From Verrucomicrobiota bacterium (lineage in GTDB: Bacteria; Verrucomicrobiota; Verrucomicrobiia; Chthoniobacterales; JAFAMB01): a DNA stretch of 9,539 bases. Below the pieces are notes generated by a model. The model was not told the DNA's origin and ran no database searches. It saw only the letters and a program-made list of their open reading frames with translations. Shown piece after piece: positions 1 through 5,715 of the stretch. A program made the position numbers and the translations under genes. The stretch is taken from the NCBI GenBank assembly GCA_019236035.1, contig JAFAJU010000133.1:1-9539 (forward strand). Direction: 5' to 3'. The number at the start of each line of letters is the position of its first letter. Positions within the stretch are counted from its first letter, which is position 1.

Positions 1-2
1 GG

Positions 3-95
3 ATCGTGGAGATACACCCGAATGCCGATCCGAGGCAGTTCGAAGCGGTAATCTCTGACGGGTCCGAACAAGGACCTGTCAGGTTCCGTTTCTGA
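3..95 (+). CDS. C-terminal fragment of an unidentified protein (partial, 5' end outside window)
   Basis: Reading frame 3 is open from the window edge to a TGA at 93-95 and would encode about 30 residues beginning IVEIHPNADPRQFEAV. The other two plus frames stop earlier (at about 49-51 and 56-58). The composition looks protein-like, and the stop lies two bases before the stop codon of the convergent small HTH gene, which is a natural tail-to-tail arrangement. The fragment is too short to assign to a family. It may also be a chance open frame, because 30 codons without a stop is not improbable. Confidence 0.35.
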   Translation: MVEIHPNADPRQFEAVISDGSEQGPVRFRF

Positions 96-97
96 CC

Positions 98-313
98 TTA
101 AAGATATCCGACGCGTCTTAAGAAACCCGCTAACCGCGCCAGGAGACACCGTTGGGGCGGATCGACACCGCGCAACCATGCTTTCAACGTCAAGCGATTG
201 ATGCCCAGCTTTGTCGCCGTCTGCCGATCAGTCTCTTTGGATTCGCTTGCGTACCGTCCCAACGCATTCAAAACGTCCTCCGTGGTCAGGGAATCGCTAT
301 CTTTAGTTCTCAC
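98..313 (-). CDS. small helix-turn-helix DNA-binding protein, 71 aa
   Basis: This small protein has one predicted helix-turn-helix at about residues 30-49 (RQTATKLGINRLTLKAWLRG), which resembles the DNA-recognition unit of Xre/Fis-like regulators. A basic, hydrophobic C-terminal helix follows (LARLAGFLRRVGYL, about 58-71). From memory, short proteins with this tail recur in Verrucomicrobiota genomes; their targets are unknown to me. The start is GTG at 311-313. It is favoured by a purine-rich AAGGGA about 8 bases upstream (around 319-324, minus strand). The gene ends tail-to-tail with the partial gene at the window edge. There is no partner gene beside it, so this is a standalone DNA-binding protein of unknown regulon. 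A fragment of a larger regulator is possible, but the intact ribosome binding site argues against that. Confidence 0.65.
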   Translation of the reverse strand: MRTKDSDSLTTEDVLNALGRYASESKETDRQTATKLGINRLTLKAWLRGVDPPQRCLLARLAGFLRRVGYL

Positions 314-837
314 TTTGGGTCCCTTTCTATCCAGGCAAAGTGGCTTTCACTCGGTGATCGGTCTGAAACCCAGTGCATCCGTTGATTGCCGCGGCAGAAG
401 GCATGACAGGCAAAGGGACTGAAATCGGCAGGCAGCTCCACCCGTGACGAAAGGCTAGCACGGTCAGGTCCGTGATGATCGAAGCCTGTCGCCTCCAAAG
501 TTGGACCCGACGGCTACAATGGCTGGCTTTGAATGCAATCGGGAGTGTGATATTTGTAGAAAGGAAACTTCTCATTGTCGGTGACTCGGTGATGGGTTGT
601 TTTGTCCAGGCGCCGGGAGGTGGTGACGCATCTTCCGGCGCGGTTACCTATATTGGTCCGGGTTGTTCGAGAATAAGCCCAGGGCGCAGGGCTAATGTTG
701 CCGCCAAATTCGCTGGTCCCTTCCGACCAGCTAGGCGCCCCGTATTGTCTTGAGCGATGTCCGAAGAACGATACATTGTTGGTTAAGGCTCCGCTCTTTG
801 AGTCGCTATCAAACTTCGCTCGGTTTTACATTGTCAA
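314..837. other. about 520 bases with no convincing gene
   Basis: Open frames of 60-93 codons exist on both strands here (for example 472-753 plus and 327-575 minus). They overlap each other, have no good ribosome binding site, and their translations look like random sequence rich in Arg, Ser and Cys. Two weak hairpins are visible: 676-693 (5-bp stem AGCCC/GGGCT) and 712-731 (7-bp stem GCTGGTC/GACCAGC with a six-base loop). Neither is followed by a T-run. The first part must hold the promoter of the minus-strand HTH gene, but I see no clear boxes. Otherwise the stretch looks like spacer or decayed coding sequence. Confidence 0.4.
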
Positions 838-1005
838 GTGAAAAATATCGCAAGCAGTTGCAAGACGTTGATGATCAACGTCTTAGGGGAGAGCCCGGGA
901 AACGCAATTTATTGCATCCCAGAAGCTGAAATGCGCTCGTTGGAAATCCTGCAGTCAATCGAGTTCATCTTGGAGCAACCCGAAAGTCTGCACCAAGCAT
1001 TCTAA
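838..1005 (+). CDS. possible small ORF, 55 aa (GTG start) or 44 aa (ATG at 871)
   Basis: A frame that opens at 802 and closes with TAA at 1003-1005 can start at GTG 838 or ATG 871. The second half (MRSLEILQSIEFILEQPESL) has regular spacing of Leu/Ile among acidic and polar residues and would form a good amphipathic helix. This is more protein-like than anything else in the 314-1052 gap. There is no recognisable Shine-Dalgarno sequence before either start, and no family is recognised. A perfect hairpin (862-884) overlaps the ATG. It could be a small gene, the remnant of a longer one, or chance. Confidence 0.22.
   Translation: MKNIASSCKTLMINVLGESPGNAIYCIPEAEMRSLEILQSIEFILEQPESLHQAF
862..884. 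repeat. perfect 10-bp inverted repeat (hairpin)
   Basis: AAGACGTTGA (862-871) and TCAACGTCTT (875-884) are exact reverse complements around a three-base loop, TGA. No T-run follows on either strand, so this is not a typical intrinsic terminator. The site could be a protein-binding palindrome or an mRNA hairpin. It lies about 170 bases beyond the 3' end of the minus-strand membrane-protein gene and across a possible start codon at 871. Confidence 0.6.
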
Positions 1006-1052
1006 GCCGAAAAATGGAATGCAGATTTTGGCCACGAAAGCCGGCCATAAGG

Positions 1053-1670
1053 TCAAAACCTTCCAAAAAAAGGTAGCGCCCAGCCTTCAGGATCAAATAC
1101 AGGCGGTTCTTTTAACCAATCTCTTAACGGCTCTATCAACATCTTGTCGGCATCGGGTAACGGCACGCAGTCGAACAACTCCATAGCGCTCAAAATCGGA
1201 TTCTGATTAGCTTCGAAAACTTTTTTGCCGCAGCGACCATAGCGTGACGCGATTCGACTTAATAAATCGAGAGCCAAAACCGTTAAGAGGACAGATTGGA
1301 GACGCGTCTTCCTGAATTTGAACTCAAGTTCACGATTTAGCCACAGTGCGTTAAGAAAACGATCCACCTGTTTCGACTTAATTCCGAGTTTTGCCATACG
1401 ATCTCGGCTCTTGGCGGCAGAGAAGCGCAACAGGCCCAACCGGTGATTTCGGCACGAAGCAATTTCGTCACCCAAAATCAGCAAAACACCCAGCAGAACG
1501 ATGATTGACAGGATCCATAAATTTGGACCCCGAAGGTCTGTTGGACCGAGTGCGGACAGCCCAACGCAAACCAGTTGTACGGCAATCGACCAATAGGCCG
1601 AGACCGCTCCAGGTCCTCTCCAGAGTTGTTCCCAAAGTTGCTGGCGAAGCCACAGGTCTGGGTCAAACAT
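1053..1670 (-). CDS. hypothetical protein with two N-terminal membrane helices, 205 aa
   Basis: I do not recognise a family. The N-terminus is rich in Trp and Leu (WLRQQLWEQLW). Two hydrophobic stretches follow, at about residues 24-41 and 51-67, which fit a helical hairpin in the inner membrane. The rest (about 70-205) is mostly soluble, basic at 70-125, with a further moderately hydrophobic helix at 125-139. It ends with a Pro-rich acidic segment (LIEPLRDWLKEPPVFDPEGW). The ATG start is well supported by GGGAG at 1678-1682 (minus strand), seven bases upstream. The codons just before the stop contain a run of seven T (CCTTTTTTTGGA). Base composition is visibly lower in GC than the transporter genes (one sampled 60-base line, 1321-1380, is about 42% GC). 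The gene stands alone and points away from the DUF2277 gene. Confidence 0.7.
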   Translation of the reverse strand: MFDPDLWLRQQLWEQLWRGPGAVSAYWSIAVQLVCVGLSALGPTDLRGPNLWILSIIVLLGVLLILGDEIASCRNHRLGLLRFSAAKSRDRMAKLGIKSKQVDRFLNALWLNRELEFKFRKTRLQSVLLTVLALDLLSRIASRYGRCGKKVFEANQNPILSAMELFDCVPLPDADKMLIEPLRDWLKEPPVFDPEGWALPFFGRF

Positions 1671-1677
1671 CGTTCAA

Positions 1678-1682
1678 CTCCC
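1678..1682 (-). promoter_or_regulatory. Shine-Dalgarno GGGAG deciding the start at 1670
   Basis: On the minus strand GGGAG is followed by seven bases and then ATG (1670-1668). This makes the 205-residue frame the translated one and rules out the longer overlapping minus-strand frame (1478-1726), which has no such signal. Confidence 0.6.
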
Positions 1683-1736
1683 ATTTTGTCGTGTTTTGCG
1701 CTCTTCTTCTCTAATAAATATATCAATTTCCCATTG

Positions 1737-1861
1737 GGGTCAGCCGTTTATTTATGACTTAGTCGGCCCTGGTACCGCCACGAGTCCAACCTTGCGTGGG
1801 CCTGGTTTCGACGGATCGTCCGGCAGTCCTGGCACAAAAGTCATAAATAAACGGCTGACCC
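1737..1861. mobile_element. 125-bp miniature element with perfect 24-bp terminal inverted repeats
   Basis: Bases 1737-1760 (GGGTCAGCCG...ATGACTT) are the exact reverse complement of 1838-1861 (AAGTCATAAA...TGACCC). All 24 positions match and the match stops abruptly at both ends. The 77-base interior carries no gene; it has small internal pairings such as CCACG/CGTGG (1778-1782 with 1795-1799). This is the structure of a MITE or a REP/RAYT-type non-autonomous element. I see no clear target-site duplication. The element fills half of the 242-base gap between two divergent genes, ending 66 bases from one start and 51 from the other. Its ends may therefore contribute to, or disrupt, their promoters. 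No transposase gene is present in the window. Confidence 0.75.
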
Positions 1862-1912
1862 GGTGTTGGAAGCCTTTTACACCCGTGAACATTCTGATAC
1901 TTTGCAGTCAGA

Positions 1913-2347
1913 ATGTGCAGGAACATTAAAACCCTCTTCAACTTCGATCCGCCGGTCACTGCCGAAGAGATCCGAGCGGCTTCGCTCCAATTCGTAAGAA
2001 AAATCAGCGGCTTTAGCAAACCGTCGGAGGCCAATGAGGGTCCGTTCCAGGCTGCGGTCGATGAAATAGCTGAGATTTCGACTCGTCTTCTTCGCTCACT
2101 CGAAACGAATGGAACGCCAAGGAATCGAGAAACGGAGGCCGCAAAGGCCAAAGCTCGTGCCTCAGACAGATTCGGCGCTCGCCGACCCCTTTCGCTGGTA
2201 AACTCCCCCGCCTCGGACGGCTCGCGCAAAGGTACGCTAGATAGTGCCGGTTGCGAAATCGGTTATCCTTCTGCTCGTGCTCGAAACCCTGAGCGTTACG
2301 ATATGCCGACGGGGTCTTCTCCGCGTGCGCGGCCGGTAAAGAATTAG
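1913..2347 (+). CDS. DUF2277 family protein with an unusual C-terminal extension, 144 aa
   Basis: The opening MCRNIKTLFNFDPPVTAEEI, followed by RAASLQFVRKISGFSKPSEAN and later TRLLRSLETNGTPRNRETEAAKAKARA, is the hallmark of DUF2277. These are small proteins of unknown function found in soil bacteria and usually about 85-95 residues. The family-like part covers residues 1 to about 88 and is intact, including the MCRNI start. Residues 89-144 (Arg/Ser/Pro/Gly-rich) look like translated non-coding DNA. In the +1 frame a TAA lies at 2199-2201, so one extra base near 2160-2190, or loss of the original stop, would explain the tail. No Shine-Dalgarno sequence is visible. The ATG is fixed by the conserved MCRNI. 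The nearest upstream feature is the 125-bp palindromic element, 51 bases away. Confidence 0.85.
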   Translation: MCRNIKTLFNFDPPVTAEEIRAASLQFVRKISGFSKPSEANEGPFQAAVDEIAEISTRLLRSLETNGTPRNRETEAAKAKARASDRFGARRPLSLVNSPASDGSRKGTLDSAGCEIGYPSARARNPERYDMPTGSSPRARPVKN

Positions 2348-2365
2348 TCCTTGGGGCGCAGAGGG

Positions 2366-2383
2366 AAAAGAGCCTATTGGCTC
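2366..2383 (-). terminator. weak intrinsic terminator candidate for the sigma factor gene
   Basis: Read on the minus strand, GAGCC-AATA-GGCTC (2383-2370) forms a 5-bp stem with a four-base loop and is followed at once by TTTT (2369-2366). It lies about 80 bases beyond the sigma factor stop codon. The stem is short, so termination would be modest. On the plus strand the same hairpin lies just after the DUF2277 stop but lacks a T-run. Confidence 0.35.
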
Positions 2384-2464
2384 ATCTCGATGTTTTGCTT
2401 AAGGCTTAATGTTTGTTCGAGCAGGAGCACGAGCACGAAAGGACAGCCCTTTTCACAACAGACA

Positions 2465-3262
2465 CTAAATAGACCAACTATCCTCGGGAGGCGGTTCTTC
2501 GCTCGAGGACTCGGCGCCGGAGGCTAGCAGTGCGTCACAAAGCGCCCGTAGCTCAGAGTCGACATCGGCGGGGTCAAACAAAGTTTGGGCTACCTCTTCC
2601 CGCAGTGTGGCAGTGAAATCCTTGCGAAGACGAAAGACCAACGTTTTGACACCTCCGACCGTCAATCCGAGTTCGTCGGCGATCTGGCGATAGGAACTCA
2701 TATTCTCATGGTCAGCAGCCACCAGGAACACCTTAAGTCGCTCAAAGGTCCGGCCCTTCCCTTGCCTTACATACTCCGCGCGTAAACGACCGGTGACTCG
2801 CGACAGCAAGGCCGTTGCCCAACGGGCATCGAACACCTTTTCAGGGGTAAGATCGTCCACGGGTTCGAGCCGGTAGCGATTCTCGGCATCCTCTGCGTCC
2901 AGGGAAACGACTTGGCAGCCTCCCCCTCTCTTCGCGGCGTGACCCCTGCGCCAAGATACGGACATGTGATTCTTGAACGAAGCCAGCAAAAATGAACGGA
3001 ATTTTCCCTTTTCAGGGCCAACTCGGCTGAACGCTTCCTGTTCCAAAAGGTGAAGGAAAAAGCTCTGGGTCAGATCCTCAGCGTCTAAGGCATCATGTCC
3101 AATCCGCCTGGCGAACGCATAGAGAGGATACCAATACAGTTGGCAGAGCTCGGACAGTGCCGCTCGAGATTTTGGAGCCTGGACGTCGACAGAGTTCAAT
3201 ATCAAACTCCATCGCGTTGTCCGAAACATGCCCTTCCCACCCGGCGAACTAGACTTGCCCAT
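2465..3262 (-). CDS. ECF-type RNA polymerase sigma factor, 265 aa
   Basis: This protein would direct RNA polymerase to a specific promoter set. Sigma region 2 is visible in FRTTRWSLILNS through LYWYPLYAFARRIGHDALDAEDLTQSFFLHLLE (about residues 13-75), including the DAEDLTQ motif of region 2.2. Region 4 is YRQIADELGLTVGGVKTLVFRLRKDF (about 193-219), which contains the -35-binding helix-turn-helix. An acidic C-terminal extension of about 45 residues follows (PADVDSELRALCDALLASGAE...). The length and extension match the large ECF sigmas of Verrucomicrobiota and Planctomycetes, which often precede a Ser/Thr kinase gene. Here no kinase lies downstream and no anti-sigma gene is adjacent, so it is an orphan. 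A GTG at 3268 would add two residues, but the GGAGG ribosome binding site selects the ATG at 3262. Confidence 0.92.
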   Translation of the reverse strand: MGKSSSPGGKGMFRTTRWSLILNSVDVQAPKSRAALSELCQLYWYPLYAFARRIGHDALDAEDLTQSFFLHLLEQEAFSRVGPEKGKFRSFLLASFKNHMSVSWRRGHAAKRGGGCQVVSLDAEDAENRYRLEPVDDLTPEKVFDARWATALLSRVTGRLRAEYVRQGKGRTFERLKVFLVAADHENMSSYRQIADELGLTVGGVKTLVFRLRKDFTATLREEVAQTLFDPADVDSELRALCDALLASGAESSSEEPPPEDSWSI

Positions 3263-3269
3263 CTTCACG

Positions 3270-3274
3270 CCTCC
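3270..3274 (-). promoter_or_regulatory. Shine-Dalgarno GGAGG deciding the sigma factor start
   Basis: On the minus strand GGAGG is separated from ATG (3262) by seven bases (CGTGAAG). The alternative GTG at 3268 is only one base away, too close to be used. The start is therefore residue Met-Gly-Lys-Ser at 3262. Confidence 0.7.
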
Positions 3275-3288
3275 AACCGCGGAAGCAC

Positions 3289-3318
3289 CTTATAGTTGGT
3301 TTTCGGCAGAGTTTCCAA
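3289..3318 (-). promoter_or_regulatory. candidate sigma-70-type promoter of the sigma factor gene
   Basis: On the minus strand TTGGAA (3318-3313) and TATAAG (3294-3289) are 18 bases apart. Transcription would start near 3282, giving a leader of about 20 bases that carries the GGAGG site. The boxes are near-consensus for the housekeeping sigma. The call is by eye only. Confidence 0.4.
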
Positions 3319-3333
3319 CTCTTTCGTTCTGAC

Positions 3334-3410
3334 CTGCACCGGTCATTAACATTTTAGATGCTCCCATAACAAGATTCATTGGCCCGTTCGGGTGAAAACT
3401 TCCGGTGCAG
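3334..3410. repeat. 9-bp inverted repeat between sigma factor and AraC genes
   Basis: CTGCACCGG (3334-3342) and CCGGTGCAG (3402-3410) are exact reverse complements separated by 59 bases. A small hairpin, CCCG-TT-CGGG (3383-3392), lies between them. This sits in the 227-base gap between the AraC stop codon and the sigma factor start. It could be a paired operator or an mRNA structure at the 3' end of the AraC transcript. No T-run follows. Confidence 0.35.
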
Positions 3411-3489
3411 CACTAACTCAATGAGTACGGTAAAGAGCGTACCCATAGACATAATATCTCCATCATAGGGTTAAGACAGCATGGAACTA

Positions 3490-4401
3490 CTATCCATTTC
3501 CGGATTCCGCCGCAGCTCGACGCGCTAGTTTCTTCCTCCATATCTGAGGCGCGAGACCGATCGAATCTCGAAATTGCTTCGAAAGATGAAAGGGCGAATC
3601 AAAACCAAGGATTTCGGCGATTTCCCCGACCGATTTTGGGGTATTGGCAAGGAAGTCTTGGGCTTTGTCTAAACGGATCTGCAGCTGGTACTGTTTTGGG
3701 CTAATACCGGTTTGGGCTTTGAAAGCCTGCCGGAAAGAAGAGTAACTCACGTTCAGGTTACGAGCCAACTGCTCCACCGTAAACCGCTCGTGATAACGAT
3801 GCGCCAGGAGGTTTTGGGCTTGCTGAACTATCTGGTCAATATGCCGTGGCGCGCGCCGATGCTTCCGCGCGGCCCTCGGAAGGACTGAAAGCAGGTGCAA
3901 CCCCATGGTCGAAAGCAACGATTGAACGCCGGCCGAACGTTGCTGGGCTAACGCGTGGCAACGTTCAAACCCCTGCAACAACTCCGAAGGAAACCCTACA
4001 TGCCAGACAGGCCGTTCAGGCCGGAGCAGGCCAGACTCTCTGGCTCGATCGAACGCCGGTCCGCGGCACTCGATCCACTGTTCCACCCAGCCTGTTTGAG
4101 GATCAGGTGCGTATCGATGCCAAACCCCCGGGAACAGCGTGATAACCATGCCGGCGTTAATATCGTGGCGTTCAGGGGACACCTCCGATTCAAACGTGCC
4201 CTTGCCTTCCGTAATGTAGACCAATTGATAGGCTAGCAGGACGCGGCCTTGATCCCAATTAAAGTGATGGTCAACAGGGTGGCGCCGGGGCGGGTAACGA
4301 CTCCCCGGGCGCACCCGCTCGTATCCAACCGAGGTGGCGGTGCACTCCCAAGGGTCTTCTCCCCGGTGAGGGAGCCCGAAATAAACGTAATAGCTTCTCA
4401 C
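3490..4401 (-). CDS. AraC-family transcriptional regulator with cupin-like sensor domain, 303 aa
   Basis: From a GTG at 4401 the protein has an N-terminal AraC-type sensor (about residues 20-130, with RYPPRRHPVDHHFNWDQGRV, YITEGKGTFESE and LFPGVWHRYAPDPQTGW). This jelly-roll arm normally binds a sugar. Two helix-turn-helix units follow: FTVEQLARNLNVSYSSFRQAFK (about 207-228) and SVGEIAEILGFDSPFHLSKQFR (about 257-278), then the GLAP.IWR end typical of the family. It is divergent from the CUT2 sugar transporter, so it most likely senses the imported sugar and controls that operon. An upstream in-frame ATG (4536) would give 348 residues. I reject it: the extra 45 residues are unlike the family and would leave only 12 bases before the transporter gene, with no room for promoters. 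The GTG has no strong ribosome binding site, so the start is probable rather than certain. Confidence 0.9.
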   Translation of the reverse strand: MRSYYVYFGLPHRGEDPWECTATSVGYERVRPGSRYPPRRHPVDHHFNWDQGRVLLAYQLVYITEGKGTFESEVSPERHDINAGMVITLFPGVWHRYAPDPQTGWVEQWIECRGPAFDRARESGLLRPERPVWHVGFPSELLQGFERCHALAQQRSAGVQSLLSTMGLHLLSVLPRAARKHRRAPRHIDQIVQQAQNLLAHRYHERFTVEQLARNLNVSYSSFRQAFKAQTGISPKQYQLQIRLDKAQDFLANTPKSVGEIAEILGFDSPFHLSKQFRDSIGLAPQIWRKKLARRAAAESGNG

Positions 4402-4548
4402 CTTTAGCGTGGTGCGCGCAGCTGTGTCATTTTTTATATAAAATTTGTCAGTTTGTCCATTCTTCCAGGGGAGCGGGTAAATTAGAGTCAGCGCGTTTCG
4501 ACCTTCACCCCCCTCCCCGCACTGGCGGAGAATCAAAGGAAAAGCTTT
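4402..4548. promoter_or_regulatory. divergent promoter and operator region, AraC regulator / sugar transporter
   Basis: This 147-base gap should contain both promoters and the AraC binding sites. An AT-rich block (4431-4446, TTTTTATATAAAATTT) could supply the -10 of the minus-strand AraC gene, with a TGGACA-like -35 at about 4454-4459. For the plus strand, TTGTCC (4453-4458) and TAAATT are present at a poor 19-base spacing. Repeated TTTGTC units (4444-4449 and 4452-4457) and a second GTCAG at 4477-4481, 30 bases from the first (4447-4451), are possible regulator half-sites. An eight-codon ORF (ATG at 4430 to TAA) ends just before the AraC GTG. The ribosome binding site for the transporter is AAAGGA at 4535-4540. 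Confidence 0.45.
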
Positions 4549-5508
4549 ATGAAATACACAAGTAAAAATCTGCTCGTGGCGAGTCTTGGTCTGGCGTTCG
4601 CTGCCCTAAGTCCCGCGCAAGCAGCGGAAAAACATCTGACCGTTTTGTTTGCCTTACCCGATCTGGCATTCCCATTTTTCGTCCACATGGCTGACCAGGC
4701 CAAAGACGAAGCAAACAAGATCGGCGATATCGATCTCATCGTTGCTGATGGCCAACGCAGCTCACCCAAAGAGACTGCGGACGTTGAGGCAGGTATCACC
4801 AAAGGAGTCAGCGGCATCATGATCTCGCCGAACGATGTCGATGCGCTCGCAGCCGGGATTCAGGAAGCAGTCGATGCAAAGATTCCAGTCGTGACCATAG
4901 ACCGTCGCGTTAACAAGGTCCCTGGCATACTTGGGCACGTTGGTGCTGACAATGTTAAGGGTGGGGAAGCGCAAGGCCAGCTCATCGAGAAGCTGTTTCC
5001 GGACGGCGCAACCGTGATGAACCTCCAGGGACAATCGGGCGCAAGTCCGGCCATCGACCGCAACAAGGGGCTGCACAACGTCCTGGACCAGGCCAAGGAC
5101 AAATACAAATTCATCTTTGAAGACACGGCAGGCTTCGATCGATCAAAGGGCCTCGCCATGACCGAGTCGGCCCTTGCGGGCATGCCGAAGCCGCCAGACG
5201 TCATTGTCGCGGCGAACGACGACATGGCGCTTGGCGCGCTGGAGGCGCTGAAGGCGCGTAACCTCCTTGGTAAAGTGAAGCTGATCGGCTTCGACGCCCT
5301 GCCCGAAGCGCTAGGCCAGATTAAAGCCGGCAACATGACAGCCACAATCGAGCAGTTGCCCGGCGGCCAGGTACGCGGAGCGCTCCAGGTGCTGGTCGCA
5401 TTTCTCCGTGAAGGCAAGAAACCGGATCAGCAGGTAACGCTGCTCACTCCAATTGCGATCACGAGCGAAAACCTCGACAAGGCTGAGCGATTGAACGAGG
5501 TGAAATAG
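4549..5508 (+). CDS. periplasmic sugar-binding protein of a CUT2 ABC transporter (RbsB-like), 319 aa
   Basis: This protein captures a sugar in the periplasm and delivers it to the permease. The first about 25 residues are a Sec signal peptide (basic MKYTSK, hydrophobic LLVASLGLAFAAL, cleavage near PAQA-A). The mature part is a type-I periplasmic binding protein: strand HLTVLFALPDLAFPFF, the DGQ...ETADVEAGITKGVSGIMISPND segment, the hinge-proximal IPVVTIDRRV, GHVGADN...G..., and VIVAANDDMALGALEAL in the second lobe. This order and the length match the RbsB/XylF group. AAAGGA (4535-4540), eight bases upstream, supports the ATG. It is first in the operon, with ATPase and permease behind it. The ligand (ribose, xylose, galactose, inositol or other) cannot be decided from sequence alone. 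The protein resembles alphaproteobacterial relatives by my impression. Confidence 0.92.
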   Translation: MKYTSKNLLVASLGLAFAALSPAQAAEKHLTVLFALPDLAFPFFVHMADQAKDEANKIGDIDLIVADGQRSSPKETADVEAGITKGVSGIMISPNDVDALAAGIQEAVDAKIPVVTIDRRVNKVPGILGHVGADNVKGGEAQGQLIEKLFPDGATVMNLQGQSGASPAIDRNKGLHNVLDQAKDKYKFIFEDTAGFDRSKGLAMTESALAGMPKPPDVIVAANDDMALGALEALKARNLLGKVKLIGFDALPEALGQIKAGNMTATIEQLPGGQVRGALQVLVAFLREGKKPDQQVTLLTPIAITSENLDKAERLNEVK

Positions 5509-5529
5509 GCTTCGAACTCCTGGCGTGAG

Positions 5530-5554
5530 GCGGTCCAGGGCAGTCCTGGGCCGC
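5530..5554 (+). promoter_or_regulatory. stable hairpin just after the binding-protein gene
   Basis: GCGGTCCAGG (5530-5539), the loop GCAGT and CCTGGGCCGC (5545-5554) form a 10-bp stem with one G-U pair, 21 bases after the stop codon. An A-run, not a T-run, follows, so it is not a classic terminator on the plus strand. Hairpins at this place in sugar ABC operons commonly protect the binding-protein mRNA from 3' exonucleases or partly attenuate reading into the next gene. That role is inferred here. Confidence 0.55.
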
Positions 5555-5610
5555 AAAAATTAGACTGTGGGAATTGACACGCGCATGGCGAGCTATTGGG
5601 CCGTCTCGCT

Positions 5611-5616
5611 TATAAT
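5611..5616 (+). promoter_or_regulatory. possible internal promoter -10 box (TATAAT) before the ATPase gene
   Basis: A perfect TATAAT lies in the 207-base gap between binding-protein and ATPase genes, 99 bases before the ATPase ATG. No good -35 sits at 16-19 bases. A perfect TTGACA at 5574-5579 is 31 bases away, which is too far for a normal sigma-70 promoter. It could be an activator-dependent internal promoter or chance. Confidence 0.3.
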
Positions 5617-5705
5617 GGTGACGTTGTCGCGTGCAAAATGGAGTCTCGGCTCTGCCCCGGGCGCGCGGGAGCGCGTCCCTGCCACGCAAGGCAACGCTCC
5701 AGGCC

Positions 5706-5709
5706 GGAG
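5706..5709 (+). promoter_or_regulatory. Shine-Dalgarno GGAG deciding the ATPase start
   Basis: GGAG is followed by six bases (TCAGTA) and then ATG at 5716. This selects the 507-residue form over the upstream in-frame ATG at 5596. Confidence 0.65.
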
Positions 5710-5715
5710 TCAGTA

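Noticed and set aside
472..753. 93-codon plus-strand ORF
   Set aside because: No ribosome binding site, random-looking composition, overlapping open frames on the other strand, and no recognisable domain.
1759..2229. 156-codon minus-strand ORF
   Set aside because: It is antisense to the DUF2277 gene, whose family signature is clear, and it runs into the arm of the palindromic element.
2419..2436. Three hexamers GAGCAG/GAGCAC/GAGCAC as an iteron-like array
   Set aside because: Too short and isolated; probably a chance microsatellite in a small spacer.
5574..5616. TTGACA and TATAAT as one sigma-70 promoter
   Set aside because: Both boxes are perfect but 31 bases apart, far beyond the usual 16-19. 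Only the TATAAT is kept, as a weak candidate.
5596..5715. 40-residue N-terminal extension of the ATPase
   Set aside because: The extension is unlike the family and covers the TATAAT region, and GGAG six bases before ATG 5716 marks the real start.
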